Of a DNA stretch of 15,687 nt, positions 8,201 to 14,295 are shown in pieces; positions within the stretch are counted from its first letter, which is position 1, and each line of letters begins with the position of its first letter. The notes beneath the pieces are model-generated. The model did no database searches and was not told the origin of the DNA. It saw only the letters and a list, made by a program, of their open reading frames with translations. Both the position numbers and the translations under genes were made by a program. Source of the stretch: CADEED01 sp046733635 (GTDB taxonomy: Bacteria; Pseudomonadota; Gammaproteobacteria; Steroidobacterales; Steroidobacteraceae); NCBI GenBank assembly GCA_046733635.1, contig JBKPPO010000005.1, positions 1-15,687 of the forward strand, given 5' to 3'.

Positions 8201-10739
8201 GAGCTACGCAGACGTGCGCGAATCGCCGTCGCCGCGCCGTTTCCGCTTCGGTGAGGGTTTCGTGGGCGAGTGCGCGGTGCAGCGCCAGCGCCTGCTGCTC
8301 GCGCGCATTCCGCAGGATTCCATCCGCATGGGCTCGGGCCTCGTGGAGGCGCAGCCGCGCAACGTGATCGTGCTGCCCGTGCTGTACGAAGGCGAGATCA
8401 AGGCGGTCATCGAGCTGGCCTCGATGTACGAGTTCACGGCTTCGCACCTGGCCTTCCTCGAGCAGCTCACGGGTTCCATCGGCGTGGTGCTCAACACCAT
8501 CGAAGCGACGATGCGTACCGAGGGCCTGCTCAAGCAGTCGCAGGAGCTGGCGGCCGAGCTGCAGGTGCAGCAGGTCGAGTTGCAGACCGCGAACGAAGAC
8601 CTGGGCACCAAGGCGCGGCTGCTCGCGGAGCAGAACGCCGAGGTGGAGCGCAAGAACAACGAAATCGAGCAGGCCCGCAAGGCGCTCGAAGAGAAGGCCG
8701 CGGAGCTCGCGCTCACGTCGCGGTACAAGACCGAGTTCCTCGCGAACATGTCGCACGAGTTGCGCACGCCGCTCAACAGCATCCTGATCCTGGGCCAGCA
8801 GCTCTCGGAGAATCCGGAGAGCAACCTGAGTGCGCGGCAGGTGGAGTTCGCCAAGACGATTCATGCGGCGGGCACCGACCTGCTGAACCTGATCTCGGAC
8901 ATCCTGGACCTCTCCAAGATCGAGTCGGGAACGGTCACGGTCGAGAGCGAGGACCTGGCGTTCTCGCAACTGCGCGAAACCATCGAGCGCAACTTCCGCC
9001 ACGAGGCGGAGAGCCGCCATCTCACGTTCACCACGGACTTCGATCCCCGCCTGGGCCGCGGCATGGTCACGGACGCGAAGCGTCTCATGCAGATCGTCAA
9101 GAACCTGCTGTCGAACGCGATGAAGTTCACCTCGCAGGGCAGCGTGCGCCTGCACGTGGGCCAGGCGATGTTGGGCTGGACCGCGGATCATCCCGTGTTG
9201 TCGCAGGCCAAGACCGTCGTGGAGTTCTCGGTGACGGATACCGGCATCGGCATCTCGCCCGAGAAGCAGAAGATCATCTTCGAGGCCTTCCAGCAGGCCG
9301 ATGCCGGCACCGCGCGCAAGTACGGCGGCACGGGCCTGGGGTTGGCGATCTCGCGCGAACTCGCGCATCTGCTCGGCGGCGAGATCAGGCTCAAGAGCGC
9401 GCCGGGCCAGGGCAGCACGTTCACGCTGTACCTGCCGCTCAACTACCAGGGCGCGGCCTACGGGCGGTCGGCCGGGCCCGCGAAGCCCTCGCCGATGCCG
9501 GCGCCGCAGCTTCCCGCGCCGCCCGTGGAGCGCGTGGAGGACGATCGCGATTCGATCGAGCCCGGTGACAGTACCGTGCTCATCGTCGAGGACGACGTGC
9601 GGTACGCGCGCGTGCTCGTCGACGTGGCGCGCAAACAGGGCTTCAAGGCGCTCGCCGCGCAGAGCGGTGGCGAGGCGCTTTCGCTCGCGCGCAAGTACCA
9701 GCCGAACGCCGTGACACTCGACGTGTTCCTGCCGGACATGCTCGGATGGACGGTGTTGAATCAGCTCAAGCACGACCCGGCCACGCGGCACATCCCCGTG
9801 CAGGTGCTCACCGTGGAAGAGGAGCGCCAGTATGGTCTCGAGCGCGGCGCGTTCTCGTTCATGACCAAGCCGAACACGCAGGAAGGTCTGCAGAACGTGT
9901 TCACGCGCATCCGGGACTTCATCGCGCCACGCGTGCGCGAGCTTCTGGTGGTCGAGGACGATGCCGCCGAACAGATGAGCATCGAGGCGCTGATCGCGGG
10001 TTCCGACATCCGCATCTCCAATGCCTCGAGCGGCAGCCAGGCGCTCGAGCTCATGCGCGAGAAGAGGTTCGACTGCGTGGTGCTCGACCTCAAACTACCC
10101 GACATCTCTGGATTCGAGCTGCTCTCCGAGGTGCAGCGTGACGAACGCCTGCGCGACGTGCCCATCGTGGTGTTCACCGGCCGCGATCTGTCCACCGAGG
10201 AGGAGGGCGAGCTGCGGCAAAGGGCGAAGAGCATCGTGCTCAAGGGTGTGCAGAGTCCGGAGCGGCTGCTCGACGAGACGGCGCTGTTCCTGCATCGCGT
10301 GATCTCCGACCTGCCCGAGTCCAAGCAGAAGCTCATCGAGAAGCTGCACGACAGCGACGAACCGCTCCGGGACCGCAAGGTCATCGTGGTGGATGACGAC
10401 GTGCGCAACATCTTCGCGCTGAACAGCCTGCTGGAACGGCATGGCATGAACGTGATCACCGCGACGAATGGACACGATGCCATCAAGCTGCTCGATGAAC
10501 ATCCGGACGTGGCGCTGATCCTGACCGACGTCATGATGCCCGAGATGGACGGCTACGAGGTCATGCGCCGCATCCGCGACATACCGTCGTTCCGCATGTT
10601 GCCCATCATCGCGCTCACGGCGAAAGCCATGAAAGGCGACCGCGAGAAATGCCTGCAGGCCGGCGCGTCCGATTACGTGGCGAAGCCCGTGAACACCGAG
10701 CAGCTCCTGTCGCTGGTCCGCATGTGGTTGCAGCCATGA
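5244..10739 (+). CDS. soluble poly-HAMP hybrid histidine kinase with GAF and three receivers
   Basis: The protein has 1831 residues and no membrane segment or signal peptide. A Ser/Arg/Lys-rich head of about 40 residues is followed by GDF- and GDL-type HAMP modules and one alternate module (about 45-187). Eight 92-residue units then run from 188 to 923; each pairs an EVGxEGxLGGQA module with a GDLSRKI-type HAMP. A GAF domain spans about 941-1095 and a coiled coil about 1095-1160. HisKA has H1171 in MSHELRTPLN. HATPase has N1291 (N box), D1332 (DTGIGIS) and the G2 loop near 1362. Receivers: REC1 (about 1443-1560, D1493), REC2 (acid pocket E1571-D1573, D1615) and REC3 (acid residues from D1717, D1762). 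HAMP arrays of this kind occur in fungal group III (Nik1/Os-1) kinases and their bacterial relatives. The protein probably senses a cytoplasmic cue and passes phosphate along His-Asp steps. The ligand is unknown. The start is the only nearby ATG. Confidence 0.95.
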   Translation: MEISARGARASTRRRTPQVKPKNGAKLADGGNGDSHGSASDADLRKLLRALQAVRDGDFSARLAPDQTGLPGKIADTFNEMVSANERMAKELERVGQMVGKEGRTRIRVASERRSGAWGAMESSVNTLIDDLLWPTAEVTRTITAVAKGDLSQSMRLEADGRPLKGEFLRSANVVNEMIAQMSGFTSEVTRVAREVGTEGKLGGQAQVQGASGVWRDLTDNVNSMASNLTGQVRNISEVTIAVANGDLSRKITVDVRGEILQLKEAINTMVDQLRSFASEVTRVAREVGTEGKLGGQAIVPGVAGTWKDLTDNVNSMAANLTGQVRNIAEVTTAVASGDLSRKITVDVRGEILQLKETINTMVDQLRSFASEVTRVAREVGTEGKLGGQASVPGVAGTWKDLTDNVNSMAANLTGQVRNIAEVTIAVASGDLSRKITVDVRGEILQLKETINTMVDQLRSFASEVTRVAREVGTEGKLGGQALVPGVAGTWKDLTDNVNSMAANLTGQVRNIAEVTTAVATGDLSRKITVDVRGEILQLKEAINTMVDQLRSFASEVTRVAREVGSEGKLGGQAEVQGVSGVWKDLTDNVNSMASNLTNQVRNIAEVTTAVARGDLSRKITVDVRGEILLLKETINTMVDQLNGFAAEVTRVAREVGTEGKLGGQATVTGVAGTWKDLTDSVNAMATNLTGQVRNIAEVTTAVARGDLSRKITVEVRGEILQLKETINTMVDQLNSFAAEVTRVAREVGTEGKLGGQANVRDVSGVWKELTENVNVMANNLTEQVRGIVKVVTAVANGDLRQRLTVESKGEVAALGDTINSMTTTLAIFADQVTSVAREVGVEGRLGGQAHVAGASGTWKDLVANVNMLAANLTTQVRAIAEVATAVTKGDLTRSIQVEARGEVSELKDNINAMIHNLRHTTERNTEQDWLKTNLAKFSRMMQGQRDLVTLGNTLLAEFAPLVNAHQGVIYIVDYEDGQRYLKQLASYADVRESPSPRRFRFGEGFVGECAVQRQRLLLARIPQDSIRMGSGLVEAQPRNVIVLPVLYEGEIKAVIELASMYEFTASHLAFLEQLTGSIGVVLNTIEATMRTEGLLKQSQELAAELQVQQVELQTANEDLGTKARLLAEQNAEVERKNNEIEQARKALEEKAAELALTSRYKTEFLANMSHELRTPLNSILILGQQLSENPESNLSARQVEFAKTIHAAGTDLLNLISDILDLSKIESGTVTVESEDLAFSQLRETIERNFRHEAESRHLTFTTDFDPRLGRGMVTDAKRLMQIVKNLLSNAMKFTSQGSVRLHVGQAMLGWTADHPVLSQAKTVVEFSVTDTGIGISPEKQKIIFEAFQQADAGTARKYGGTGLGLAISRELAHLLGGEIRLKSAPGQGSTFTLYLPLNYQGAAYGRSAGPAKPSPMPAPQLPAPPVERVEDDRDSIEPGDSTVLIVEDDVRYARVLVDVARKQGFKALAAQSGGEALSLARKYQPNAVTLDVFLPDMLGWTVLNQLKHDPATRHIPVQVLTVEEERQYGLERGAFSFMTKPNTQEGLQNVFTRIRDFIAPRVRELLVVEDDAAEQMSIEALIAGSDIRISNASSGSQALELMREKRFDCVVLDLKLPDISGFELLSEVQRDERLRDVPIVVFTGRDLSTEEEGELRQRAKSIVLKGVQSPERLLDETALFLHRVISDLPESKQKLIEKLHDSDEPLRDRKVIVVDDDVRNIFALNSLLERHGMNVITATNGHDAIKLLDEHPDVALILTDVMMPEMDGYEVMRRIRDIPSFRMLPIIALTAKAMKGDREKCLQAGASDYVAKPVNTEQLLSLVRMWLQP
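5805..8012 (+). repeat. tandem repeat, 8 units of 276 bp, inside the kinase gene
   Basis: Units begin at 5805, 6081, 6357, 6633, 6909, 7185, 7461 and 7737, exactly 276 bp apart, so each unit is 92 codons and stays in frame. Units 2 to 4 are nearly identical at DNA level, differing mainly in the codons after the LGGQA motif. Unit 8 and the second half of unit 7 are the most diverged. Each unit encodes two successive HAMP-like modules. The low divergence in the middle and higher divergence at the 3' edge fit expansion and homogenisation by unequal recombination. Confidence 0.95.
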
Positions 10740-12472
10740 GTGCCGCGGGCTCTTCCCAAGAGGTGGTGCCGCACGGCCACGACGCCGCCAACATCCTGAT
10801 GGTGGACGATCAGCCGGCCCGCCTGCTGACGTACCGGGCCATCCTCGAGCCCCTGGGCCACAACCTCGTGGCCGTGAATTCGGGCCTGGAGGCGCTCGAA
10901 GCACTCATGAAGCAGGAGTTCGCGGTGGTGCTGCTGGACGTCAAGATGCCGGGCATGGACGGCTTCGAGACGGCCGCGCTGATCCACGATCACCCGCGTT
11001 TCGAGACCACGCCCATCATCTTCGTGACCGGCGTGCACGTGACCGAGTTCGACCGGCTCAAGGGTTACAAGGCCGGCGCCATCGACTACGTGTACATCCC
11101 CGTAGTGCCCGAGATCCTGCGCAGCAAGGTGGCGGTGCTCATCGAGCTCGATCGTCAGCGGCGCGCGCTGCAGTCGGTGAACAAGCAGCTCGCCGAATCC
11201 AATCGCCAGCTCGAAGAAGCCAACATCACGCTGCAGACGGAGAAGACGCGCGAGCTCGAGCAGCTCAATGACCAGCTCATCAAGACCAACGAAGAGCTGT
11301 CGCGCAGCAATCTTTCGCTCGAGAACGAGGTGCGCGAACGCACTCGTGCCGAGAATCAGCTCAAGGAGGCGGTGGTCAAGCGCGACGAGTTCCTGGCCAT
11401 GCTCTCGCATGAGCTGCGCAATCCCTTGTCGCCCCTGCGCAACGCCACGCACATGCTCATGCAGGGCGAGACGCAGGATCCCAAGATCATCTGGTCGCGC
11501 GGCGTCATCGAGCGTCAGCTCAAACACATGATCCGGCTCGTCGACGATCTGCTGGATGTCTCGCGCATCGCCCGCGGCAAGATCGTGCTGGTCTCGGAAG
11601 AAGTGCGTATGGCGGACATCGTCGCCGCGGCCGTGGAGACGGTTCAACCGCTGCTCGACCAGAAGCAGCAGAAGCTCGAGGTGGCCGTGGATGCCGGTCT
11701 CAAGGTCCGCGGCGATCCCGTGCGCCTGGCGCAGATCGTCGGCAACCTGCTGCACAACGCCGCCAAGTACACGGGTGAGGGTGGGCACATCCATCTATCC
11801 ACCCGGTCTTATCAGGGCCGCGCGGAAGTCACCGTGCGCGACACCGGCATCGGCATCTCCGCCGAATCCATGCCGCACATCTTCGAATTGTTCACGCAGA
11901 TCCCGAGTGAGCGCGTCAATACGGGCGGCGGGTTGGGCATCGGCCTCGCGCTCGTGCGTGCGCTCGTCGAGCTCCATGGCGGCGAGATCACCGCCGCGAG
12001 CGACGGCGTGGACCGTGGCAGTGCTTTCACGATGCGGCTGCCGTTGCTGGCCGAGCCGAACGAAATCAGGGAAACATCAATGAACGAAGCCAAGGGCGAC
12101 ACCGTCATGCCGGTGCGCCGGAATATCCTCATCGCCGATGACAATCAGGATGCGCTCGAGAGCCTGGCGCTCATGCTGCGTCTCGAAGGACACGAAGTGC
12201 ACTGCGCATCGGACGGCGAAGAAGCGCTGGCGCTCGCGGGACAGCGCAAGCCCGAGATCGTGGTGCTCGACGTGGGCATGCCGAAGCTCGACGGTTGTGA
12301 GGTGGCGCGCCGCATCCGTGCGGAGAGTTGGGGCCGCCAGGCCGTACTCGTGGCGCTCACGGGCTGGGGCCAGGATGCCGATCGCAAACGTTCCCGCGAG
12401 GCGGGATTCGACATGCATCTCGTGAAGCCGGTGGATCCGGCGACCATCTGCGACATGTTGGTCACTCAATAG
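10736..12472 (+). CDS. REC-HisKA-HATPase-REC hybrid histidine kinase
   Basis: The gene encodes 578 residues from the ATG that overlaps the previous stop (ATGA at 10736-10739), a sign of translational coupling with the large kinase. An N-terminal receiver spans about 18-130, with a VDD acid pocket and phospho-acceptor D68 in LLDVKMPGMDG. A coiled coil (about 135-218) leads to HisKA with H225 in MLSHELRNPLS. The HATPase domain has N341 in LLHNAAKY, then DTGIGIS and a GGLGIGLALV G2 loop. A C-terminal receiver has D512 in VVLDVGMPKLDG and a normal LVKPV lysine. There is no membrane segment, so input must come through the first receiver, plausibly from the upstream kinase. One oddity is that the first receiver reads DYVYIPVVPEIL where the near-invariant Lys-Pro should be, so the phosphate-contacting lysine is replaced by Ile. 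There is no DNA-binding or HPt domain. Confidence 0.95.
   Translation: MSAAGSSQEVVPHGHDAANILMVDDQPARLLTYRAILEPLGHNLVAVNSGLEALEALMKQEFAVVLLDVKMPGMDGFETAALIHDHPRFETTPIIFVTGVHVTEFDRLKGYKAGAIDYVYIPVVPEILRSKVAVLIELDRQRRALQSVNKQLAESNRQLEEANITLQTEKTRELEQLNDQLIKTNEELSRSNLSLENEVRERTRAENQLKEAVVKRDEFLAMLSHELRNPLSPLRNATHMLMQGETQDPKIIWSRGVIERQLKHMIRLVDDLLDVSRIARGKIVLVSEEVRMADIVAAAVETVQPLLDQKQQKLEVAVDAGLKVRGDPVRLAQIVGNLLHNAAKYTGEGGHIHLSTRSYQGRAEVTVRDTGIGISAESMPHIFELFTQIPSERVNTGGGLGIGLALVRALVELHGGEITAASDGVDRGSAFTMRLPLLAEPNEIRETSMNEAKGDTVMPVRRNILIADDNQDALESLALMLRLEGHEVHCASDGEEALALAGQRKPEIVVLDVGMPKLDGCEVARRIRAESWGRQAVLVALTGWGQDADRKRSREAGFDMHLVKPVDPATICDMLVTQ
12068..12082 (+). promoter_or_regulatory. possible internal ribosome site and start for a free receiver
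   Basis: AGGGA at 12068-12072 lies 7 nt before an in-frame ATG at 12080-12082, in the linker between HATPase and the C-terminal receiver. Starting there would give a 130-residue single-domain receiver ending at 12472. The spacing is better than that of the main start of the gene. Chance is possible, since the linker is short and the motif is only five bases. Confidence 0.35.
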
Positions 12473-12552
12473 CGCCGGCCTTTCCGGTAACGTTTCACAG
12501 TTCAACTTCACCGCGCCGCAGCTCCCGCTGCGCATCCGGGTCCGCGCCGGGG

Positions 12553-12578
12553 TATCTTTCGCGCCATTCGCTGGGAGG
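12553..12578 (+). promoter_or_regulatory. candidate -10 box and ribosome site before the DUF2235 gene
   Basis: The 110-bp gap after the second kinase contains TATCTT at 12553-12558 (4/6 to TATAAT) followed by a GC-rich start region, and GGGAGG at 12573-12578, four nt before the ATG at 12583. No convincing -35 is seen. With the -10 at this place the leader would be short, about 20 nt. The ribosome site is the stronger of the two signals and fixes the gene start. Confidence 0.4.
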
Positions 12579-12582
12579 CGGC

Positions 12583-13455
12583 ATGGCGCTATACGCATTC
12601 GACGGTACATGGAACTCGGAGAAGGACGCCGGGGAGTACGACCGCAACACGAATGTCGTGCGGTTCAAGGACCAGTACGCGGGCACGCGATTCTTCTACA
12701 AGGGCGTGGGCACCAGACATGGTGCGCTCGGCAAATTCTTCGGCGGCGCATTTGGTGTCGGCGGCAAGGACCGCATCGAGGCTGCGCGTCAGGACGTCGC
12801 CCGCCAGGTGGCCGCGGGCGACCGTGTCATCGACATCGTGGGATTCAGCCGTGGCGCCGCGCTCGCGGCGCACTTCGCCAACGTGATCGCCGACGATGGC
12901 GTGAAGGTGGGCGGTGAGACCGTCATTCCCGAAGTTCGCTTCCTCGGCGTATTCGACCTCGTGGCAGCCTTTGGCATTCCCATCAACCTGCCGGGTTTCG
13001 GCTTCAATCGCATGAACCTGGGATATCGGCTTGGGCTCGCGGCTGGTGTGAAGTACTGCTATCACGCGCTCGCGCTCGATGAAGCCCGCCAGGCCTTCCG
13101 GCCGACGAGGCTCAAGGGGGCGCAGGAAGTCTGGTTTCGCGGCGTGCACTCGGATGTGGGCGGCGGCAATGACAACCACGCGCTCAACGACATCACGCTG
13201 CGCTGGATGCTGAGCAAGGCGATCGCGAGCGGTTTACCCATGGTGCCCGGCTGCGTGGGCGCAAGCTGCGTGCGCGTCGACGTCAACGGCAAGATCGGTG
13301 ACAACTTCGATCCCATCCGCAACCGTTCGCGCGAGCCCAAACAAGGTGACGTGTATCACTACACCGTGACGTCGCGATCGCGGCACGTGAACCCGCCCGA
13401 CCCTTGTGCACGCGAAACCGAGGCGCTCGAGTCGCAACTCTGGAACCGTGCCTGA
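12583..13455 (+). CDS. DUF2235 family alpha/beta serine hydrolase
   Basis: The gene encodes 290 residues, starting at the ATG behind the GGGAGG ribosome site; the longer open frame upstream lacks family features. The hallmarks of DUF2235, the catalytic domain of Tle1-type phospholipases, are present in order: FDGTWN at the N-terminus (residues 6-11), the nucleophile elbow GFSRG (87-91, Ser89), GVFDLV with D125, and FRGVHSDVGGG with H189. Ser89-D125-H189 fit a Ser-Asp-His triad. There is no signal peptide, transmembrane segment or type VI delivery domain, and the length is that of the bare hydrolase domain rather than a long effector. Known relatives include antibacterial phospholipases, but many single-domain members have no known substrate, so a lipase or esterase role is an inference. 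The small membrane protein and SGNH hydrolase downstream may be functional partners. Confidence 0.9.
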   Translation: MALYAFDGTWNSEKDAGEYDRNTNVVRFKDQYAGTRFFYKGVGTRHGALGKFFGGAFGVGGKDRIEAARQDVARQVAAGDRVIDIVGFSRGAALAAHFANVIADDGVKVGGETVIPEVRFLGVFDLVAAFGIPINLPGFGFNRMNLGYRLGLAAGVKYCYHALALDEARQAFRPTRLKGAQEVWFRGVHSDVGGGNDNHALNDITLRWMLSKAIASGLPMVPGCVGASCVRVDVNGKIGDNFDPIRNRSREPKQGDVYHYTVTSRSRHVNPPDPCARETEALESQLWNRA

Positions 13456-13486
13456 CGCGCGAAGAACTCGGCGCAAACGATTGCTG

Positions 13487-13494
13487 TTAGACTC
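13487..13494 (+). promoter_or_regulatory. candidate extended -10 element
   Basis: TTAGACTC sits in the 79-bp gap after the DUF2235 gene. Read as TG-T-TAGACT (13485-13493), it is an extended -10 box with a 4/6 hexamer, 41 nt upstream of the ATG at 13535. The identical 8-mer precedes the kinase operon at 5206-5213. No -35 box is evident, as is common with extended -10 promoters. Confidence 0.4.
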
Positions 13495-13534
13495 CGCGCC
13501 CCGTTTTCGCTGATGTGATCGTCCGAGCTCCTCG

Positions 13535-14029
13535 ATGCGTCTGAATCGTTATATCGTCGGCGCCCTGGTGGCCGCCGTGGCCCTGGCGGCCCTGCATTTC
13601 CTGCTTCCTCAACCTTTCGAGCCGCGCAACGAGACTCGGGACCTTGACGCCACGCAGATCCAGAGCGTGTTCACGTACGATCTGCCGCCGCTGCCCGAGG
13701 GCGCGAAGTCCGGGCCCTGCATCCAGCGGATCCGCCCCCTGCCGCAGGAAGCCGTGGGTGAGGAACATCTCGTGGCCTGCCGGCTTCAGGCAACGCCGCC
13801 ACAGTCGCTCACGTCCTGGGCCACCTCGCTCGCCGGCGAGCAGGGCGGAGTTCCGGTCGCGGATATTCCGCTGATGTTCGATTTGCCCATGATCGGCGCG
13901 CCGTTCACGGTGGCGCAGGCGTGGACGCGAGTCCCGGTCGACGACTGGGACATCAATCTTCCGCTGGTGTTCACCAATGGCGACGGCACGGAAGGCGTCG
14001 TCTATCTCAAGGTGCACCTCTTGCAGTGA
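13535..14029 (+). CDS. hypothetical membrane-anchored protein
   Basis: I do not recognise this 164-residue protein. It begins MRLNRYIVGALVAAV: a short basic head, then a hydrophobic helix at about residues 7-24, which fits an uncleaved signal anchor that places the rest in the periplasm. The soluble part is rich in Pro and small residues, with two cysteines (C62 and C82) that could form a disulfide. It ends in an aromatic/beta-rich stretch (DDWDINLPLVFTNGDG, then VVYLKVHLL) that looks like the edge of a beta sandwich. No catalytic motif is visible. The codon pattern is typical of the neighbours, and a -10 element and a strong hairpin frame the gene, which support it being real. The ribosome site before the ATG is weak. 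It could be an accessory or accompanying lipid-facing protein for the hydrolases on either side, but this rests on position alone. Confidence 0.7.
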   Translation: MRLNRYIVGALVAAVALAALHFLLPQPFEPRNETRDLDATQIQSVFTYDLPPLPEGAKSGPCIQRIRPLPQEAVGEEHLVACRLQATPPQSLTSWATSLAGEQGGVPVADIPLMFDLPMIGAPFTVAQAWTRVPVDDWDINLPLVFTNGDGTEGVVYLKVHLLQ

Positions 14030-14032
14030 GTT

Positions 14033-14058
14033 GCAGGCCGCGGTTCGCGGTCGCCTGC
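14033..14058 (+). terminator. strong hairpin after the membrane-protein gene
   Basis: Starting 4 nt after the stop codon, GCAGG-CCGCG-GTT-CGCGG-TCG-CCTGC folds into a 10-bp GC-rich stem with a 3-nt loop and a 3-nt bulge. No T-run follows, so it is not a classic intrinsic terminator. It may pause RNA polymerase or protect the 3' end of the mRNA. Confidence 0.4.
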
Positions 14059-14132
14059 GGCTTCCCGGTCAGGTTCGACAGAACTTCGTCACGGTTTTCG
14101 ACGTAGAAGTCCGTCCGGTACTGTTCTCCGGG

Positions 14133-14148
14133 CGTTCCCTTGGGAACG
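14133..14148. promoter_or_regulatory. perfect 7+7 palindrome, operator-like
   Basis: CGTTCCC-TT-GGGAACG is a perfect inverted repeat with a 2-nt centre, about 150 nt before the SGNH gene start. Its size suits a dimeric regulator. No matching known operator consensus is recalled, and it could also be part of an RNA fold. Confidence 0.3.
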
Positions 14149-14283
14149 ATCCTCCCGAAGTCCCGCGATTGTCGGAGCCCGAGATATTCGGGGTTTGTCA
14201 GGGCGTGAGGAGCATGAGCAACGATCAGCCCATCGGGGCAGCTCTGATGGACGCGGGAGCAAACTCGTTGTAGAAAAATGTCA

Positions 14284-14293
14284 GGGAGGAAGG
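14284..14293 (+). promoter_or_regulatory. ribosome site that decides the SGNH gene start
   Basis: GGGAGGAAGG lies 2 to 11 nt before the ATG at 14296, with the GGAGG core at an ideal distance. The in-frame ATG at 14278 lies upstream of this site and has no ribosome site of its own, so 14296 is preferred. Confidence 0.8.
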
Positions 14294-14295
14294 TC

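Larger units (their letters stand above)
14030..14295. other. 266-bp spacer with possible coding remnant on the - strand
   Basis: The gap between the membrane-protein and SGNH genes is lower in GC than its surroundings. It holds the hairpin at 14033-14058 and the palindrome at 14133-14148, plus a small stem CCCGA-GATAT-TCGGG at 14178-14192. The - strand is open from 14312 to 14007 (101 codons) with a GC-rich third position in its second half and protein-like composition (for example GTPGEQYRTDFYVENRDEV), but it overlaps the start of the SGNH gene and has no recognisable domain. A + strand frame is open too (to the TAG near 14273). I favour a degraded gene end or structured leader over an active gene. 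Confidence 0.35.

Noticed and set aside
6540..9791. A 1083-codon open frame on the - strand opposite the large kinase
   Set aside because: It is antisense to clear kinase motifs, its product is a His/Arg/Leu-rich composition with repeats that mirror the HAMP array, and it has no ribosome site. GC-rich third positions on the sense strand suppress antisense stops.
12475..12495. Terminator after the second kinase (CCGG-CCTTT-CCGG)
   Set aside because: The stem is only 4 bp, CCGG is self-complementary, and no T-run follows.
12328..12582. Longer N-terminus for the DUF2235 protein
   Set aside because: The extra 85 codons overlap the receiver end of the kinase gene, show no domain, and precede a good ribosome site for the ATG at 12583 that starts the family's FDGTWN motif.
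14214..14273. A 19-codon leader peptide before the SGNH gene
   Set aside because: The GAGGAG purine stretch is only one nt from the ATG, too close for normal initiation, and the frame is simply the end of a longer open shadow.
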